Of a stretch of 64,000 nt of DNA, positions 23,415 through 38,400 are shown piece after piece. Numbering within the stretch: the stretch's first letter is position 1; every line of letters starts with the position of its first letter. Position numbers and translations under genes: made by a program. The notes under the pieces are model-generated. The model made no database searches, had not been told where the DNA came from, and saw only the letters and a list, made by a program, of their open reading frames with translations. The stretch is from Gavia stellata (Eukaryota > Chordata > Aves > Gaviiformes > Gaviidae), in the NCBI RefSeq assembly GCF_030936135.1, contig NC_082600.1:5022001-5086000 (forward strand). Direction: 5' to 3'.

Positions 23415-26400
23415 CTGTGGGAGAAATCAGAGAGTGACGCAAGTGTCTGAGGAACAATTAATTACCTGCTCTGCAAAACACCACTGCAACAACACACGAA
23501 ATAAGCTAATAGCTAATTCCCCCTTCTCTAATGACATCTATATAAACACCAGACCAACTGTAATTACTGTCAGGCAACCGCTTATGTATCTCAGGTGCCT
23601 GCCTACTTGAGAGGCCGCTTAAACATTGTGGGACAAAAACTGGCAGAAAATGCTTTTGACAAGGGAACAGGAGAAGCATGCAGTTCTCTTGCTTCTCATT
23701 CAGTACTGTGGACATATCGCAGCTTTAGAATAAGCAAAGCACAGATCTGTCAGGCAGTTCTAAAACCTGTAGCGATTCCGTAGGGGTAAGTGTATTAAAA
23801 TGTGCGTGCTTACGTATGATAGTTTCAAAGCAACAGCCACAGTTCAAAAAAATCACGTACCACTGTAAGTACCATGACTTTCCAAAGGGAAATTTTGCAA
23901 AATTTCCAAACATGAAATAAGAAGTGAATGTGTGGTCCATCTTGAAGATACTCATTACTTAAATCAGTAATCCGTATTTTAAAGAGGATTTTTCACGAGG
24001 CTTAAGAAACTCTACACCCAGATTCCTTTAACAATTTGGAAGTTTTTGCACACCTGCTTTTTCCTGTTGAATCTTACTTCCACCTCTAAAAGTTAAAGCT
24101 ACAAAAAAAGGGATGGGACAGACCTGAAAATCTCCAAGAAGAAAGTGGAGGAAAGGCCAGGCCATTCATTACGTTAGTAAATATTTAGAAGGAAAAACAC
24201 AAGAAATGTAATTTAAAGGATCAGCCTGACAAGAACCAGACATTCTTCTGCTACAAATGTCTCAATTCATCCTACACTCATCATATGCAATGAAGAATAA
24301 CAGTGTGACCCTGAGCAGGGAGACTGGCTGTATTGAGGCTTGTATTTAGAGAAAGTTATATTAATTGGCTTGATAACATCTTACAGAGTTTAATTTACTT
24401 TGTGCAGTAACTGATTCTGCAGGAAAGGTTAACAGTACTGTAACATGCAGATTGTCTTAGTCAAATAAACTTGAAGGTCAACTTACCATATCAAAAGGAT
24501 TTCTGCCAATGGATGTCAAATCGCTACATAAAACATCTGAAAAATAAGAATATTTAATTTGTTTTTAAAGTTAGTCAGATGCTGCCAAAGCTGAAAAACC
24601 AGCAGTTTTCTGCATTTACTGGAAAAAAATCCTAAACTGTCTGTATTTACTTCTACTTCAAGCCTTTTACATTAGTTTTCTCCTTCACATATCACATGGT
24701 CCTGCTTGACTAACCTGATCTCCTTCTATGACCAGGTGACCAGCTTAGTGGAGGAGGGAAAGGCTGTGGATGTTGTCTGCCTGGACTTTAGTAAAGCCTC
24801 TGACACTGTTTCCCACAGCATTCTCCTGGAGAAACTGACTGCTCATGGCTTGGATGGGAACACTCTTCGCGGGGTAAAAACCTGGCTGGATGGCCGGGCC
24901 CAAAGGATTGTGGTGAATGGAGAGAAATCCAGTTGGCGGCCGGTCACAAGCAGTGTTCTCCAGGGCTGGGTACTGGGGCCAGTTCTGTTTAATACCTTTA
25001 TCAATGGTCTGGATGAGGGGATCGAGTGCTCCCTCAGTAAGTTTGCAGACAACACCAAGCTGGGCGGGAGTGTTGATCGGCTGGAGGGTCGGAAGGCTCT
25101 GCAGAGGGATCTGGACAGGCTGGATCAATGGGCCCAGGCCAATTGTTCAACAAGGCCAAGTGCCGGGTCCTGCACTTGGGTCACAACAACCCCATGCAAC
25201 ACTACAGGCTGGGGGACGAGTGGCTGGAAAGCTGCCCAGCGGAAAAGGAGCTGGGGGTGTTGGTTGACAGCCGGCTGAAGATGAGCCGGCAGTGTGCCCA
25301 GGTGGCCAAGAAGGCCAACGGCATCCTGGCCTGTATCAGAAGCAGTGTGGCCAGCAGGAGCAGGGAGGGGATCGTGCCCCTGTACTCGGCGCTGGGGAGG
25401 CCGCACCTCGAATGCTGTGTTCAGTTTTGGGCCCCTCACTACGAGAAGGACATTGAGGTGCTGGAGCGTGTCCAGAGAAGGGCGACGGAGCTGGTGAGGG
25501 GTCTGGAGCACAAGTCTGATGAGGAGCGGCTGAGGGAGCTGGGGTTGTTCAGTCTGGAGAAGAGGAGGCTGAGGGGAGACCTCATCGCTCTCTACAACTG
25601 CCTGAAAGGGGGTTGTGGTGAGGTGGGTGTCAGTCTCTTCTCCCCAGTGACAAGTGACAGGACAAGAGGGAATGGCCTCAAGTTGCACCAGGGGAGGTTC
25701 AGATTGGATATTAGGAAAAATTTCTTCACTGAAAGGGTTGTCAGACATTGGTATGGGCTGCCCAGGGAGGTAGTGGAGTCACCATCCCTGGAGGTATTTA
25801 AAAGACTGTGAATGGGGTGCTTAGGGACATGGTTTAGTGGTGGACTTGGCAGGGTTAGGTTAACAGTTGGACTTAATAATCTTAAAGGTCTTTTCCAACC
25901 TAAATGATTCTATGATTCTATGGAAACTACACAGAAAAATCTGAGGGGCACTGTTTGCTCATATGCAAGGCATGTGTAAGTCATACTAACTAAAGGAGGT
26001 TTTGCTAACAGCATGCATAGATTAAACAAGCTACAACGACAGTGATTTCAAAGAGTAATATTTAGACTATCATAAAACTTTAGAATAAACGTAAGGCCCC
26101 AGCAATACCACACAAACTATACTAAGCAGCTCTAAGATACGCACCTCTTTGATGTATTTTTGGTTCTCCAGACTGAGCAAAGCTGGTCTCTGTGCAGGTC
26201 TTCTCTGGACTACACATGACAATATCTTGTCCTTGTTGTTCTGCAGCAGACAGTTCCATCTCTTCCATGCCATCTATTACTTTTAATTCACTGCTAGAAT
26301 CTTCCAGCACCTGAAAAAGAGGAATTTTAACTGTTCCTTGACCTCTGAGAGGCTAAGATGTCTGCAGTGGCTGTATTTACTGCTGAGAGAGCCAAAAGGA

Positions 26401-29400
26401 AAGCATCAGTGAAATCAGGAGGACATGAGGCAGTACCCATGATACTACAAAGCTCTCTCATTTTCCGTTTTTTCTGCAATAAAAGGAATTTTGTCTGCTT
26501 TTGATGCAGAAAGCACAAAGGTGAAAAGGTAGCCAGGACATTCAAGGGATGCGAGTTTACAGAAACCAGCATGTCCCTGTTACGTCAAACCAAGTCCACA
26601 CATCTAATCTGCAGTTTTTATAGACAATTCAGGAGAGACAGGATTTTAACTCAAGACACTGTACAAAGGACAGGCAGGACAAGGCTTACAGCTTAACACT
26701 GTGATCCATTTCACATTAACTATTTCCCAAACACCCTTGTAAGCTTGATAATCTTTTAGAGAGTATAAAGGAAGTTCTTCCACATGAAAGAAGATTTTGA
26801 ACTTAAAGCACCAAAAACATTCTAAGCATGTTTTCTAATGAGACTTTACCTTAAGGAAAACCTATCAGCAATACTGAAAGCTAAAGATTACCACAGTTTC
26901 TCCCAGAGAGCGACATCACCAACAAGCAATTTCTCATTTGACAGGGAAAGGGTGAAGTAAAAGGCATAAGAAGAAATCAGTAACCAAGACACTTTTTTTA
27001 ATATATATAATATATATAGAGGGGGAGGGGGGGGAAAAAAGAGACTGCTGTAGTCATGCACAGATCCCAGCAGTAACAAATAAAATTAAGATACTCCATT
27101 TCCAATGAAAGGTACTAAAGGATGATTAACTGCAAAGTGCTGGCTTTCACCGAGTAGCACATTATGATCTAAACTATGGAGGCCACATTCCTGTTTTTTT
27201 AAGGCTACTCAAACATAGGCGTCACCAAGTCCTGAGACATTTCAGGGCATGGATTTCTGATACTTGTATTAGTAACACTGCTCTTGCTATACCTTTAAAC
27301 AGTGTAACAGCCCAATGCTCTGCTATGGCAGCATGAGGACCCAGAGAGATAAATACTACTGTTGCCTTTAGTCATGGTCCCCAAATGCCAAAAAAAGAGT
27401 TTTAAAAAATTCACACTATAAAACAGGTAATGGAGTTCAAAGGAACATTGCTTGCCCAAGGAACAAGTGTCATCATACAGCAGCCAACAAAAAATAGCTC
27501 CCAAAGAGCTAGACAAGGTCCCCAAACTGCAGCAGTACCTATCTATGTCCATACTGAGAAGGAAAAAGCACCAGCCTGAGGAATACAGAAGATACATCTA
27601 AATGAGGATTTGATCAGAAATCCAAGTGTCTGGGGCTAATAAAAAGAACTTCTTTTTTTGGCTAATAATAATAAAATATTTAAAGCACATAAATGAACTA
27701 TGTATGACCTACCTTATTTCCCTCTGCCGTGCCACCAACACGACTGTGTTCTTCTGCAACTACGGAAATGCTGAAAGAGAAACCAAAATGTTTTCATTCT
27801 TCTCAACGACCTTCAATCATCTTTTGACTTACCCAACTGATATTAGAATTTGTTCTGCAATTACGCTTGCTTGTTTGGCACTGGTCAGCTATATCAAATT
27901 TTCTGGGCAAAAACCTAAACTTCTACCCCAGCAGCAAAATTACATTTGGGCAAAGGTCTTAATATTTGCTTGAGGGAAGGGAAAGACACAAGGACTTTGC
28001 AATCTTTACCACTGCCAAATTGGAAGGTAACATTTAATGGATATTAATATTAATTTTCTCAGTTGAAATTCTAAAATTATTTGTACAAAGTTAATGAAAA
28101 GCTGCCTTAACATGTCTACCTTTGTTCAAGAAAACCACCAGGGAGTTTTTCCAGTGGGGGAGTTTTTCCAGTGGGAAATTGGTGCATTTTCAAATTCTGT
28201 GCTGGGTGGAAGCCTTTGAGCACTGGTGTTGTTTGTTTTGCAGTTGTATCCTCAGGGTTACGAAGAACAGAAGGAATGCTCTGAAGCAAAGCTTTACTGG
28301 ATGATCTTGGAGTTGCCAGTTTTTCAGAAGTCCGCTGGGAAGATCTCCGAGGTGCCTTTGAAAGCAAGCCTGAAAAAAATGTGTTTAACATTTCATTACT
28401 ACAGCAGTTTCCAGAAAATGAAATTAACTGTTTGTTTGGATTCTAACTATTGCTTTCTGCTTACTGAATTGTCTTACACAAATGTTATATTGAGATCTTA
28501 TATGCACTGCAAGGAGAAATTGAAAAAAGGTGACAAGAGTAGGTCAGTAAGTTACAAAACTACCTTAACTTCAGCTAAGCAATTTAGTAATGACTATCCC
28601 TTCACAAAGAACCTGAAATAATGAGACTTGCTGTTCCTATTAAAAAGTCCGTCCGGTGAAAGCTGTCATTAATTTCCATCTTTCACATTAGATAATTTTA
28701 ATAGAATTAAAAAGACACAGATTCAGAATTGATTCTTATAACAGATTCACTGCTAGAGCTTGCTTAAACCCAGTGTTGCTCAAAGCTTTTCAGAAGGTCT
28801 CCTCTACTAATAAGAGGCGTACGAAAAAATTGCTAGTCTTGTGATGAGGAGAGAGATCTTCCCAAAAAAATAAACTGGGAAATTCAAAGTCAACTTATGA
28901 GCTAGAAATGGGAGAGAAGCAGAATGGCTCCCAAAGAATCAAGGATTACTGAAAATACTGGCTTCACATAGATTGCAATAAGATAGATACTGAAAATAAA
29001 GTTATATTTTGAACATCTGCTAAAAAAAACCCTATTAAACAGCTTTTACAGCAGACTGGAATTACGTTACAAACTTGTTGAACATGAATACAGATGACAG
29101 GTATACTTTATTTGCAGCTTTGAAGACAGCACTGCAAGAGATTTAGTTCAAAAAAATCCAATTCCTGTCTTTCAAGTAGGGGACATTAGCCTGCATTGAC
29201 TTGGATGAACAGGTTCGCCAGCTAAGTCTGCGAACACTTAGATTAAAACTTCATTGCTAAACACATGCTGAAAAAACACGAACCAGTCGCTTTTACTTCT
29301 CTGTCTAAGCAGAGATTTCATGTTGCCGTAATCACTCAAATCAGTACATTCACGTAGAACAGTTTACTTTGGATCCCTGATGTAATTAACCTCTAGTTGA

Positions 29401-32400
29401 AATATTAATTGTGTCCAGTACCAGAGTTGTATCCAGTATAAACAGCATAATTCCTCTCCCCAATGAGATTGGTTAAACTCTCTTCAGTACTTTCAGGTCA
29501 CAGAAATCATGATTGAGCTTCACCCACCTGGAAAGGTTTTCACAGGGCTTTCAATTCTGAAAAATCCCGCTTCAAAAACCACCTTTTCTACTTCTGGCAG
29601 CTTCTCCTGATGTGTACAATCAGCAGCTCCCTCATGCTTCATTTTATCCCTCATAGCTGCTTTTATAGCAGCAAGCCGGTTTCGGGCAGCAGTTCTTCCA
29701 GCCGCTCCCAGCTTTGGTTTAGACACTCCATTTGGAATAGTCTTTTTCTGAAATTGTAAGAAAGCCTAGGTTACATCTGGGAGCTTCAGAAAGAAACAAT
29801 TGCACATGAACATCTACGCAGCTGCTGGCCACACATAGAGACAGCAACAGGCATGCGGGAGACAAGGTCTCTGTTCATCTCCAGAATCTCTTGGACTGCC
29901 ATTCAGCTATTTAGGTTAGTCTGTGATGACAATATCAAGGATTTTTCATATAAAGTCTGCAGTTCAGAAATACTCAGTACAATTTTTTTCTAGAAATGCC
30001 AGTTAACATTTTTTAAAACAGTGGGATACAGGGACTCCTAGTGGCAGGGAGATAAAGTAACTGCAGGAACAGACACCAGTCAGCCAGTGAAGTCTCTCCT
30101 GGCATTCAGTTTTTCAAAGGAAGTTTTGTGCCTTGTACCATCTGTAGGGTTCTGACATTTATGGGCAGGTCACACAAACTACATTCCTTCCAGTTTCCTG
30201 TGCCAGGAGTTTCTCATCGACATTCATATCGTTTTTATGATTAGTTGAGCAGTCTCAAGGAACTGGATGGAGTTTAGGCAACGTGAATGTGACTTGATAG
30301 TCATTAGAAGCAATTATATATTCCAAACCAAAGAGTAGATAAAATAGCTTACATTAAAGCTTACTTTGCAATAAGCAATAACTTATTTTGGATAGTGTCA
30401 GAACCATTTGTGCTTAGAGAATTAGTAGCATAATGCTACCTGTGGTATGGTATTAATGGGACACCATTATAATTTAGCACTCACGGCTCAAAACTGGCAG
30501 TGACTGCCAAATTCCTGTGTGGTTTCCTTTTCAGTTAAGTCAGTGCCAACACCAGTGGCCCAAGAGAAAGTGTTCTACATCTGAAGGGTAAATTTCTATT
30601 CTAAATTTAATAGACTTGCGTACTAGTGAAGAGTCCAATGACTCCAAGAGACTAATTGTTAATTCTTAGTTCTAATCTTCCTAGCCAGAAGAGGCAACTA
30701 TCATTACAAACACCAACTAATACAAGTGCACTTGGGAGATGCAAGGGAGAAGGGTGCATCTGGAGAGGAATTTCACTGAATTTTTAAACGTTAACATCTA
30801 AAGAAGCCAGATGAGTAGGGCTTTAGAAAGAACTTCCATTTAAGAACAGTATTCATTACTGCAATAGCAGATTACTAGTTATCTTAGATATCTCAACACA
30901 CTGTTGCATCTTGATGCCTTAGGAGACACACTTTAGGGGCTATTCATACCTTGACAATTGCTTTGCTTGGGACATCAAGTGGTTGCCACTCATTGTCTTG
31001 AAGCTTCCTCAGATTATCAAATTTTTTATTCACATCTTCGATCTATTGGAAAGCCCAGAAAAGTCCAGGTTTAATTTTCAAGACTTCTCAGATTCACAAT
31101 AGAACAGTGCTTCATAAAATCAGATAACAAATTTAAGCACAGTTATGCATTTAGGTACTTCAACCAATATTAAGTATTAAACATTCTCATAGAGTTGACA
31201 TGAAGGTTACGCTAACATACACAACCTTCAGATTAGATGACAAGACTGGTCTCATTTCCGTAGTTTAAAGGGTAGTAGGGAAGGTACAGAATCGTTCTGT
31301 AAGATCTAATGTCTAAAATGAAGGAGCTGGTTTACAACCTGTGGTCGCATTTAAGGAATGCCAAAGAACACATTGCATAATAGTCTTTATGCCAAACAAG
31401 CACGAGTATTCCATTATGTAGGAAACATGTCGTGCAAGCTTGTTTGCTCTTTTAAACTGCTGGCCTGAACAGCTTCCTGATGCAGTCTGGGCTTGTTGAT
31501 GACAAACTAGCTCTGCAGCATTACCTCCTCCCTGACTGATACTCAATGCAACAGCCTTGTTCTCTTTGTAATGCTTTTTAATGGAGATACTTGCCTCATT
31601 TGCTAGTGAGGCCATACAAGGCTTATTTATGTACAGCAGACCAGTCACTGAAGCGACAAGTCCTTAACATCCCCCCTGAAACTCAAACAAACAAAACTCA
31701 AAACAAACACAAACAAAAAAAGAATGCAAAAACAGACAGAGTTAGCAATTCTGCTACTCCAAGCTTATTTGAGGGAAAAGGTGGGGATGCTCAGGAGAAA
31801 CTTGAGCTGCTCCCAGATACATAGTAAGCATAGGTAAACCCTGTTTTTCAAGTTACTGGTTCTAGCAAAGTTCTCTTCAAACATCTCTGATTTATAAGCA
31901 GGTCAAACCCTTACGCTTTCTGGAGGGAATTAAAGACCTATGACTAGGACCTTAACAATAAATCCATCTTTGCATTTGATTGAACTAGTTACAAGTTCCT
32001 TTGTTGAATGCCGATTTACAAATTCTGTTGAGAGCCATTTTGATAATTTAGAATATTATCTTTCATTCTGAAACCAATGGAAGCATCAACAGAAAAAGAG
32101 AGATGAAAGTTTTCTATCACCTAAGCTCACCCCTAAATAAGGTTATTGTAGATTCTGCATTATTCTCACACTGAAGCATGGAACTCCTACTTTGCCGGTG
32201 AGCTCCAGGAATTTTCCAGAAGCTCCCAGCTTTTGGTCGAGGTAGACATCGTGACTGTATCCTCACTCCAAACCAGAATAAGACTTGGCTACATGCCTTC
32301 ATTCCAGAGAAAAACAAGACACACAGGCCACAAGACAACACAACAGATGAACAGGTCCATGAATGATAAATTGTAGTCTACCAACTGGTACTACTCAATA

Positions 32401-35400
32401 TCAGAAAGCATTAAACAAAGACCTGCGTTTTTTATATTAAAAAAAAAATAAAATCAGAATCTGAATATTCAAAACCCAAAAGAATGGTTTCAATCCATTG
32501 AGCGTAAACAACCCCACCAACTTTATTCTAGTAGGTTAATATGCAAGTACATACCTGAAAATTAACCATGTCCCAAAATCCATCTAAGTCTGTACACGTT
32601 GTTTCTTTTTCACCCCATTTAAATTCACAGTTATCCACCAGTCCTTCAAACTGTTTAAACCTCTCTGCTATGAGCAGTCTTGTCTGACCAATTGTGGTGC
32701 GAATAAGATCTTTAGCTGATAGCAACAAGAAAACAATAAAGAAAGTACATCTTTGAGTAATCCATCATTTCACAATTGATTTAAATAAGTATTTCAAGAG
32801 TCTGGAATTTGTTTATTGTTTGAACTAACTTCACCTACTGCAGACCTGCAATACAATTCAGATGGAGCACACCTATCCATTGAACTGCTCTAAACTTTCT
32901 TCTCTCAAAAAAAAGTTGTAAGTCTTTAAGATAAGCATTTACGAGTCATCTTCATTTTCCCGGATAAGGACACTTAGTCTATGTTAAAAACTAATTTTAT
33001 TTTTAAAAATCAGCTTGGCTGAAGTTCCTACATTTAAATACACTTAAAACTGACAACAGAAAAACTATATCAATAAGCACTTCGTTCACTTTAGTGTCAA
33101 CCACTATCGTGTCAAGTACTACACAAGTTTTAGTATCAGGAGATAAAGCAGGACTTTTTTTCTTGAGGCAGACACAACTCTAAACTTTATCTAATACAAC
33201 TTTTACTAAGTGCTGTAGCCAGTGCTATTTTGCAAATATATTCACATACATGTACTTCCCTCTGTCCCCTTCAGTTACTGTTACACACCTTCTAATGCCT
33301 GTTACAGTTTAGTCTTACCATCCTCTGGGATGTCCAGCTCAAGTTTTCCATCCCACTGGAGGCACTGAGACATCAGCTTCTCTGTCTCAGACCGAAGAAT
33401 ATTTCTAAAAATAAAGGGAGGTGAAAAAATAATTTTTTGCAGACTATTTTCTAACTGCTGTCATTGTTCGTGACTGTTAACGATTACTGTCCTTTTGCTT
33501 TCAGAGAAGCTACACTGTCTTTGAGCAGAAGCCATTAGATTGTTTTAGTTTGCTGACTAGCTGAGATGCAATTTCTTTTCCACCGCTTTTGAGCTTCTCT
33601 TCCTTAGGACAAGATGTTAGCCTCCAGAATTTTATATTGTTTACTTGCACTAACAATACAAAAGGGAAGATAGGAATGTGTGCCTACTCAGGTCACTGCT
33701 GACAGACACCAACCACCATAAGCTAATCTTTACAAGATGTCTCGTTACTCATGTTAAGGACCTCCAAACGGAAAACAGGGAAGTGAAACAAATGAAAACA
33801 AACCTGAAATACGGCACGTCATGCTCTTGCTCTCTTATATCATCTGTCTTTGTTTCAAGTGCTGTTACATCTGTAGAGACAGGAGTTGTTTCATTTGATC
33901 TCTGAGTAGAAGTTTTCTCATCTGATTCACTTGCTGAAAAATATGAAAGGCATTTGTTCAGAATCTGGTGAAAAATAAAAACCTTAGAACAATAAACTAG
34001 ATGTGAACTTCATACCTTTTTCTCCTTTCAAACTTGTAGTGATTTGCTGTTCTTGAATGCCTTTACCAGCAGGTGAAATTTGACTTCTTAAATTAGGCTT
34101 CTGTGCCTTAGTTTCACTGGATTTTTCAACTATATTACTGGAAGCAACAACAAAAAAGTACATTTAGAGTTAAGACACATTGAGAAACTGACATCAAATA
34201 TGGCCAGGTAGACAAAAATGCCCCATTTGGTAGGCTACCTTACATTCAACGCTAGAGAACACAAGCAATTCCTATTAAAATTAATAAATCTTTTGTATAG
34301 ATATATATGGTACAAGTCCCTGATATATGGAGCTACTTTACTTTAAAGCATAGACAGGATTATAGATTACATAGCTTTCTTTGTCGCTTAGTCAAATGCA
34401 GACTTAATACAACAGCAATAGCAACCATAATGATCAGGTGTTTCAACAACACAACAGTTTGTTACACAGGGAATCTGTCTATAGAAAGCTGATGTTTTCT
34501 GTAGCATCACAGAGAGGTTCACTTGCATTTTAGGCCCTTTAGAAGAAAGAATCTTACACTGGAGATTTTGAAAAATCCCAGAAGGCATCAGGTGTCAAAA
34601 ATGCATTTGCCCTAGAAGGAGTCATGGGTGTAACTTTGTAGGTCGCTAATCCACTTAATGGCTGAAACACAAAGTTTTGAGGTGCAAAAGAACGTGTTCT
34701 GGGTCTCCCTGAAGCAGAATTGGTTTTATTTTCCACTGAGGTCTGCTCCTGTTGAAGCTCTACTGACGCTGAATGTTTAGAATCAGCTGCAGAATCTTTC
34801 ATCGCTGGATCCAGTCGAGCGTTTTTATCCAGTTCATGTTTAGAAGGAATTACCTATAACAGCACAAATAGACAAAGCGAACACTACATTATCAAACCAA
34901 TAAAATGTTTACTATAAGCATGGGCTGAATAAGAATATGACTGTCTGAAAGCCATCAGGACGGAAACAGTTTCAGGTAAGCTTTCTACAATGACATACGT
35001 GTATAGAAGTCATGATTTACCAAAAAGCCCAACTGGTTTTGACACCTGCGAATCGTTGTAGCAACAGGGATAGCAATTCACTACGAGGAATGCAGTGATC
35101 CACTGAAGGGCCTGAAGTAGCAGAACACCTCGCCTACCAAAACAGTAATTAAATTAGCAAATACTTGCTCCCACTGCTAGAAAAAAAAAATGCTTTAAGG
35201 TGATAAGCTCCTCAAGAGCAGAATTACTGGCTCCAAATCCAACTAGGCTTGTTGAATAATCACAGTTTATACACACACTCTAATCCAAAGACTGAAGAAC
35301 AAGCTAAAATAAGCTGATAGCTGAGGAATGGGGCCCAAGACAAGTGCAGTTAGGACCACAGAACGTCATTAAAAGAGGAGAAAAAGTTAGTAAGTTGAAT

Positions 35401-38400
35401 GCACATTCCTATGAGATAAGTGACCAGATAGTCACACAGAATGCATTTCTGAGATACCTATATTGAGATACTGTTAGCTCAAACCAGCCAAAAGAGCTTA
35501 TATTGTTTTCCAAGAAAATATGCTTCTTCAATCCACTGTAGGTCTTGTTATACTTTAGATACCCCTACTTGGAATGTAAGCCTTGAATTCAACTTTTAAC
35601 ACCCTTGTAATTAGATGACTGAGGTTACAGCAAGAGTTTACCAACTGGCAGTACAAAGCAACTCCTGCCTGTGAAGAGGTACTTACCTGAGCAAAGATAT
35701 AAGTGCCTCTTACCTCCTGTCACTGTTTGTGCATGATTGCACCAGTTTCAAGACAATACTAGAACACAGCTGCAGTTATGGAAACAGGAGTGGAGATGGG
35801 CGGCATGAGGGAGACATGAGGTGAGAGGGAATGGGGGAGTGCAAAGGAGAAAAATAATTGATGGTTCTTGCCCAGGACTGTCAGCGCCTGAATGCATACG
35901 CAAATTGTTTGGGAACCTGGGTTGGAGGGCTACGATGAATTCACATACTGTTGTCTCTATGTAGAGGCAGGAAAGTTTTGTTATAGCAGCGACACCGAAA
36001 ACCGCAATGACTGCCTTTAATTATGATGATATGTCTAGCTTGCAGAGAATAACATTTCCAGCTTTATTTTTTCGTGGTTCAAAACCTAAAAATGCATTTA
36101 TTTCTTAGCTTCTAAAGTCTCATATCGTTACCTTAGCATGAAAAGGATACATTGAGAGAATGTTTCAAAAAGGAATGAACTGCACAAAATTTACAAATGC
36201 TAGATAAAACCAGCAAAGTAGGCCTTTCTTTTTCTTACTATTTAAAACATCAGACATGAGATACGTCATGTAAGAACATCTTGTCTAATTTAAATCATTG
36301 TCCAGATCTTGATTAGTAATCGTCATCCACATAAGCAAACTACATTTGATCTTAATTTTAAAAATATGGCAATATAAATACATGCAGCTTCTTCCCAAAA
36401 TCTAGCTTATTAGTGAACTTCGCATTACTTCTGTGCTTGAACACAGGTGCATGTGAGCTACAATTACACCGTTATTGGCTCTTAAATCAGTTTTACTGCT
36501 TTTCCATTTCAAATATTAAATCACCTACCTCCGTGGTGGCAGGTTTGACTGCTTTCTTCTGCTTTCCTACATTTGCTGTCTTTCTCTGTGACTGGTTACC
36601 TAGAATGAAAGAAACTCCCAAAGGTCAAAAAGGCATCTGATTAAGACAATCTTTCACCAAAAGCTTGCCATAAAAGTCCAGTGGTTATAGACAGGGAGAG
36701 ACTGTTTTGTTCCTTGAGTGGGAGTTGGCTAGAGGGCAGACACCTAATTGCAAAAGTTCATTCAAAAGAAAACCTAGCCTAGGATTTAACAGCCTATTAA
36801 GAGACGTATCGCCAAGAAAGGAAAACAGGTTCATTAAGTCGTTAGTCTTTAGATGTTGTCATATACTAAAAATAAAAGTCACCTTATTTCCTTAAAGGCT
36901 GAATAATTGATGTCAAGCCGATTTGAGTTCAGCTTTTTAATTTCTATATGGCACAGGATTTTTATGGGTGAGTTGAAACCAATACTAACACAGCTGTGCT
37001 TTCAGCCTAGGGGTTAAGTTCTGCCATATATAACACAAGGGACATTGCAAAACATTCTAGAGAATATCCTGAGAACAAGAATATATATAGACTAAAAATT
37101 TCCCCTTCAGTAACCATCATGTTCCCCTATTCTAGTGAACAGACAAACATGGACAAAGAGAAATTCCTGACCTGAAGAACATAGGCTCTCATCTTTTCCA
37201 GAGGTATCTGTTCCTGATCACAGACTTAATAATCATACGTCCTTAACCAGTGATACACCAAACTGGCAAATCTTTACCAGTTCTGGTTTTGTTCTTTCGG
37301 TTTATAATCACCATATGGTTGTTGATGCTCCACACTGATTGATTTTATGGGAAACTGTCCAGTGTTGGTTTCAACATCTTGATTTAAATATTGCAACAGA
37401 GTTCCAGATGAGAGTCTAAGTGATATAGTATTTAGTCCTTTTCTTACATGACAATTTGGCATGATTTACATACAGTCTATCTATTCAAAGGAGATCGTTA
37501 CACAGCAGAATGCAGTGTGCTAAGACAGTTCAGAACAAGCTGATACATATCTCTACAGCACCACAGAGTGCCTGAGATATGAGCAAGATCCTAAAGACAA
37601 CAGAGCTGTCTTCGTGTATCATTTGACAATGAGTCTAACAGCAGCATATAAATGTACATATGTTGTTTCCAGTGCTCGCTTATCCAGTACTAGACGGTAT
37701 CTCTCTACAGCATGCTATTCCAAATACTTACATATCAGGCTTGAGCTACACAAGCAGGACTATATTCACTGCCTCACTTACCAGTAGTAGCAGCAGTAGC
37801 TGTTTTCAGCATCTGCCTAGCTGCAGAGGAGGCTGCTCTGGTGATTCTTACATTTGATGTTGTCTGGACTGCAGTCTGCAACACTGTAAGAAATGTTAAT
37901 TCCAGGGATTTCAAAGCTTAATAAGAAGCTGCATTCAAGTAATACAATTGAAAGTTTATGGTAATGCACTAGCAATTATTAGTTGCATTAGTTTGCCAGA
38001 ATCAATGGAGGTTTTTTTGTCAGTTCAGCGTAAGCAGTGCTAAACATGGACAGCACGGCTCAGCCTTAGCATGAAGGCAATGCTCTGAAGGATCTTGATT
38101 GAAGATGGTTTGTTCTACAAGTAGTACCTCCAGAACCATCAAGGTACCAGTGTGCTAGGTACCATGTACAAAGCTTAAGGAACCTTTCTCAGTGTTCCCT
38201 GCAATCAGAGTCAACATCACCGCCATTTTACAAATTAAGCTTTCTTGAGTAGTCACTTGCCATGGTTATTTGCACAGCTAGAACCTTAGGCAAACCACCT
38301 GTATAACAAAGTGATGCCCTGGTCATTATATGAAAGTATTCTAAGGTCTGAATTTAATGTAATCTAACAAAGTATTCTTAAGACAAATTGCCCCTGAAAT

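Noticed and set aside
35032-35135. Minus-strand open segment with AG and GT sites between DLGAP5 exons 7 and 8 ([14 protein letters not shown]...)
   Set aside because: Its 104 bases would put exon 8 out of frame and create a stop at the junction. The direct join of 36529 to 34853 keeps the phase and matches human HURP. At best a cryptic exon.
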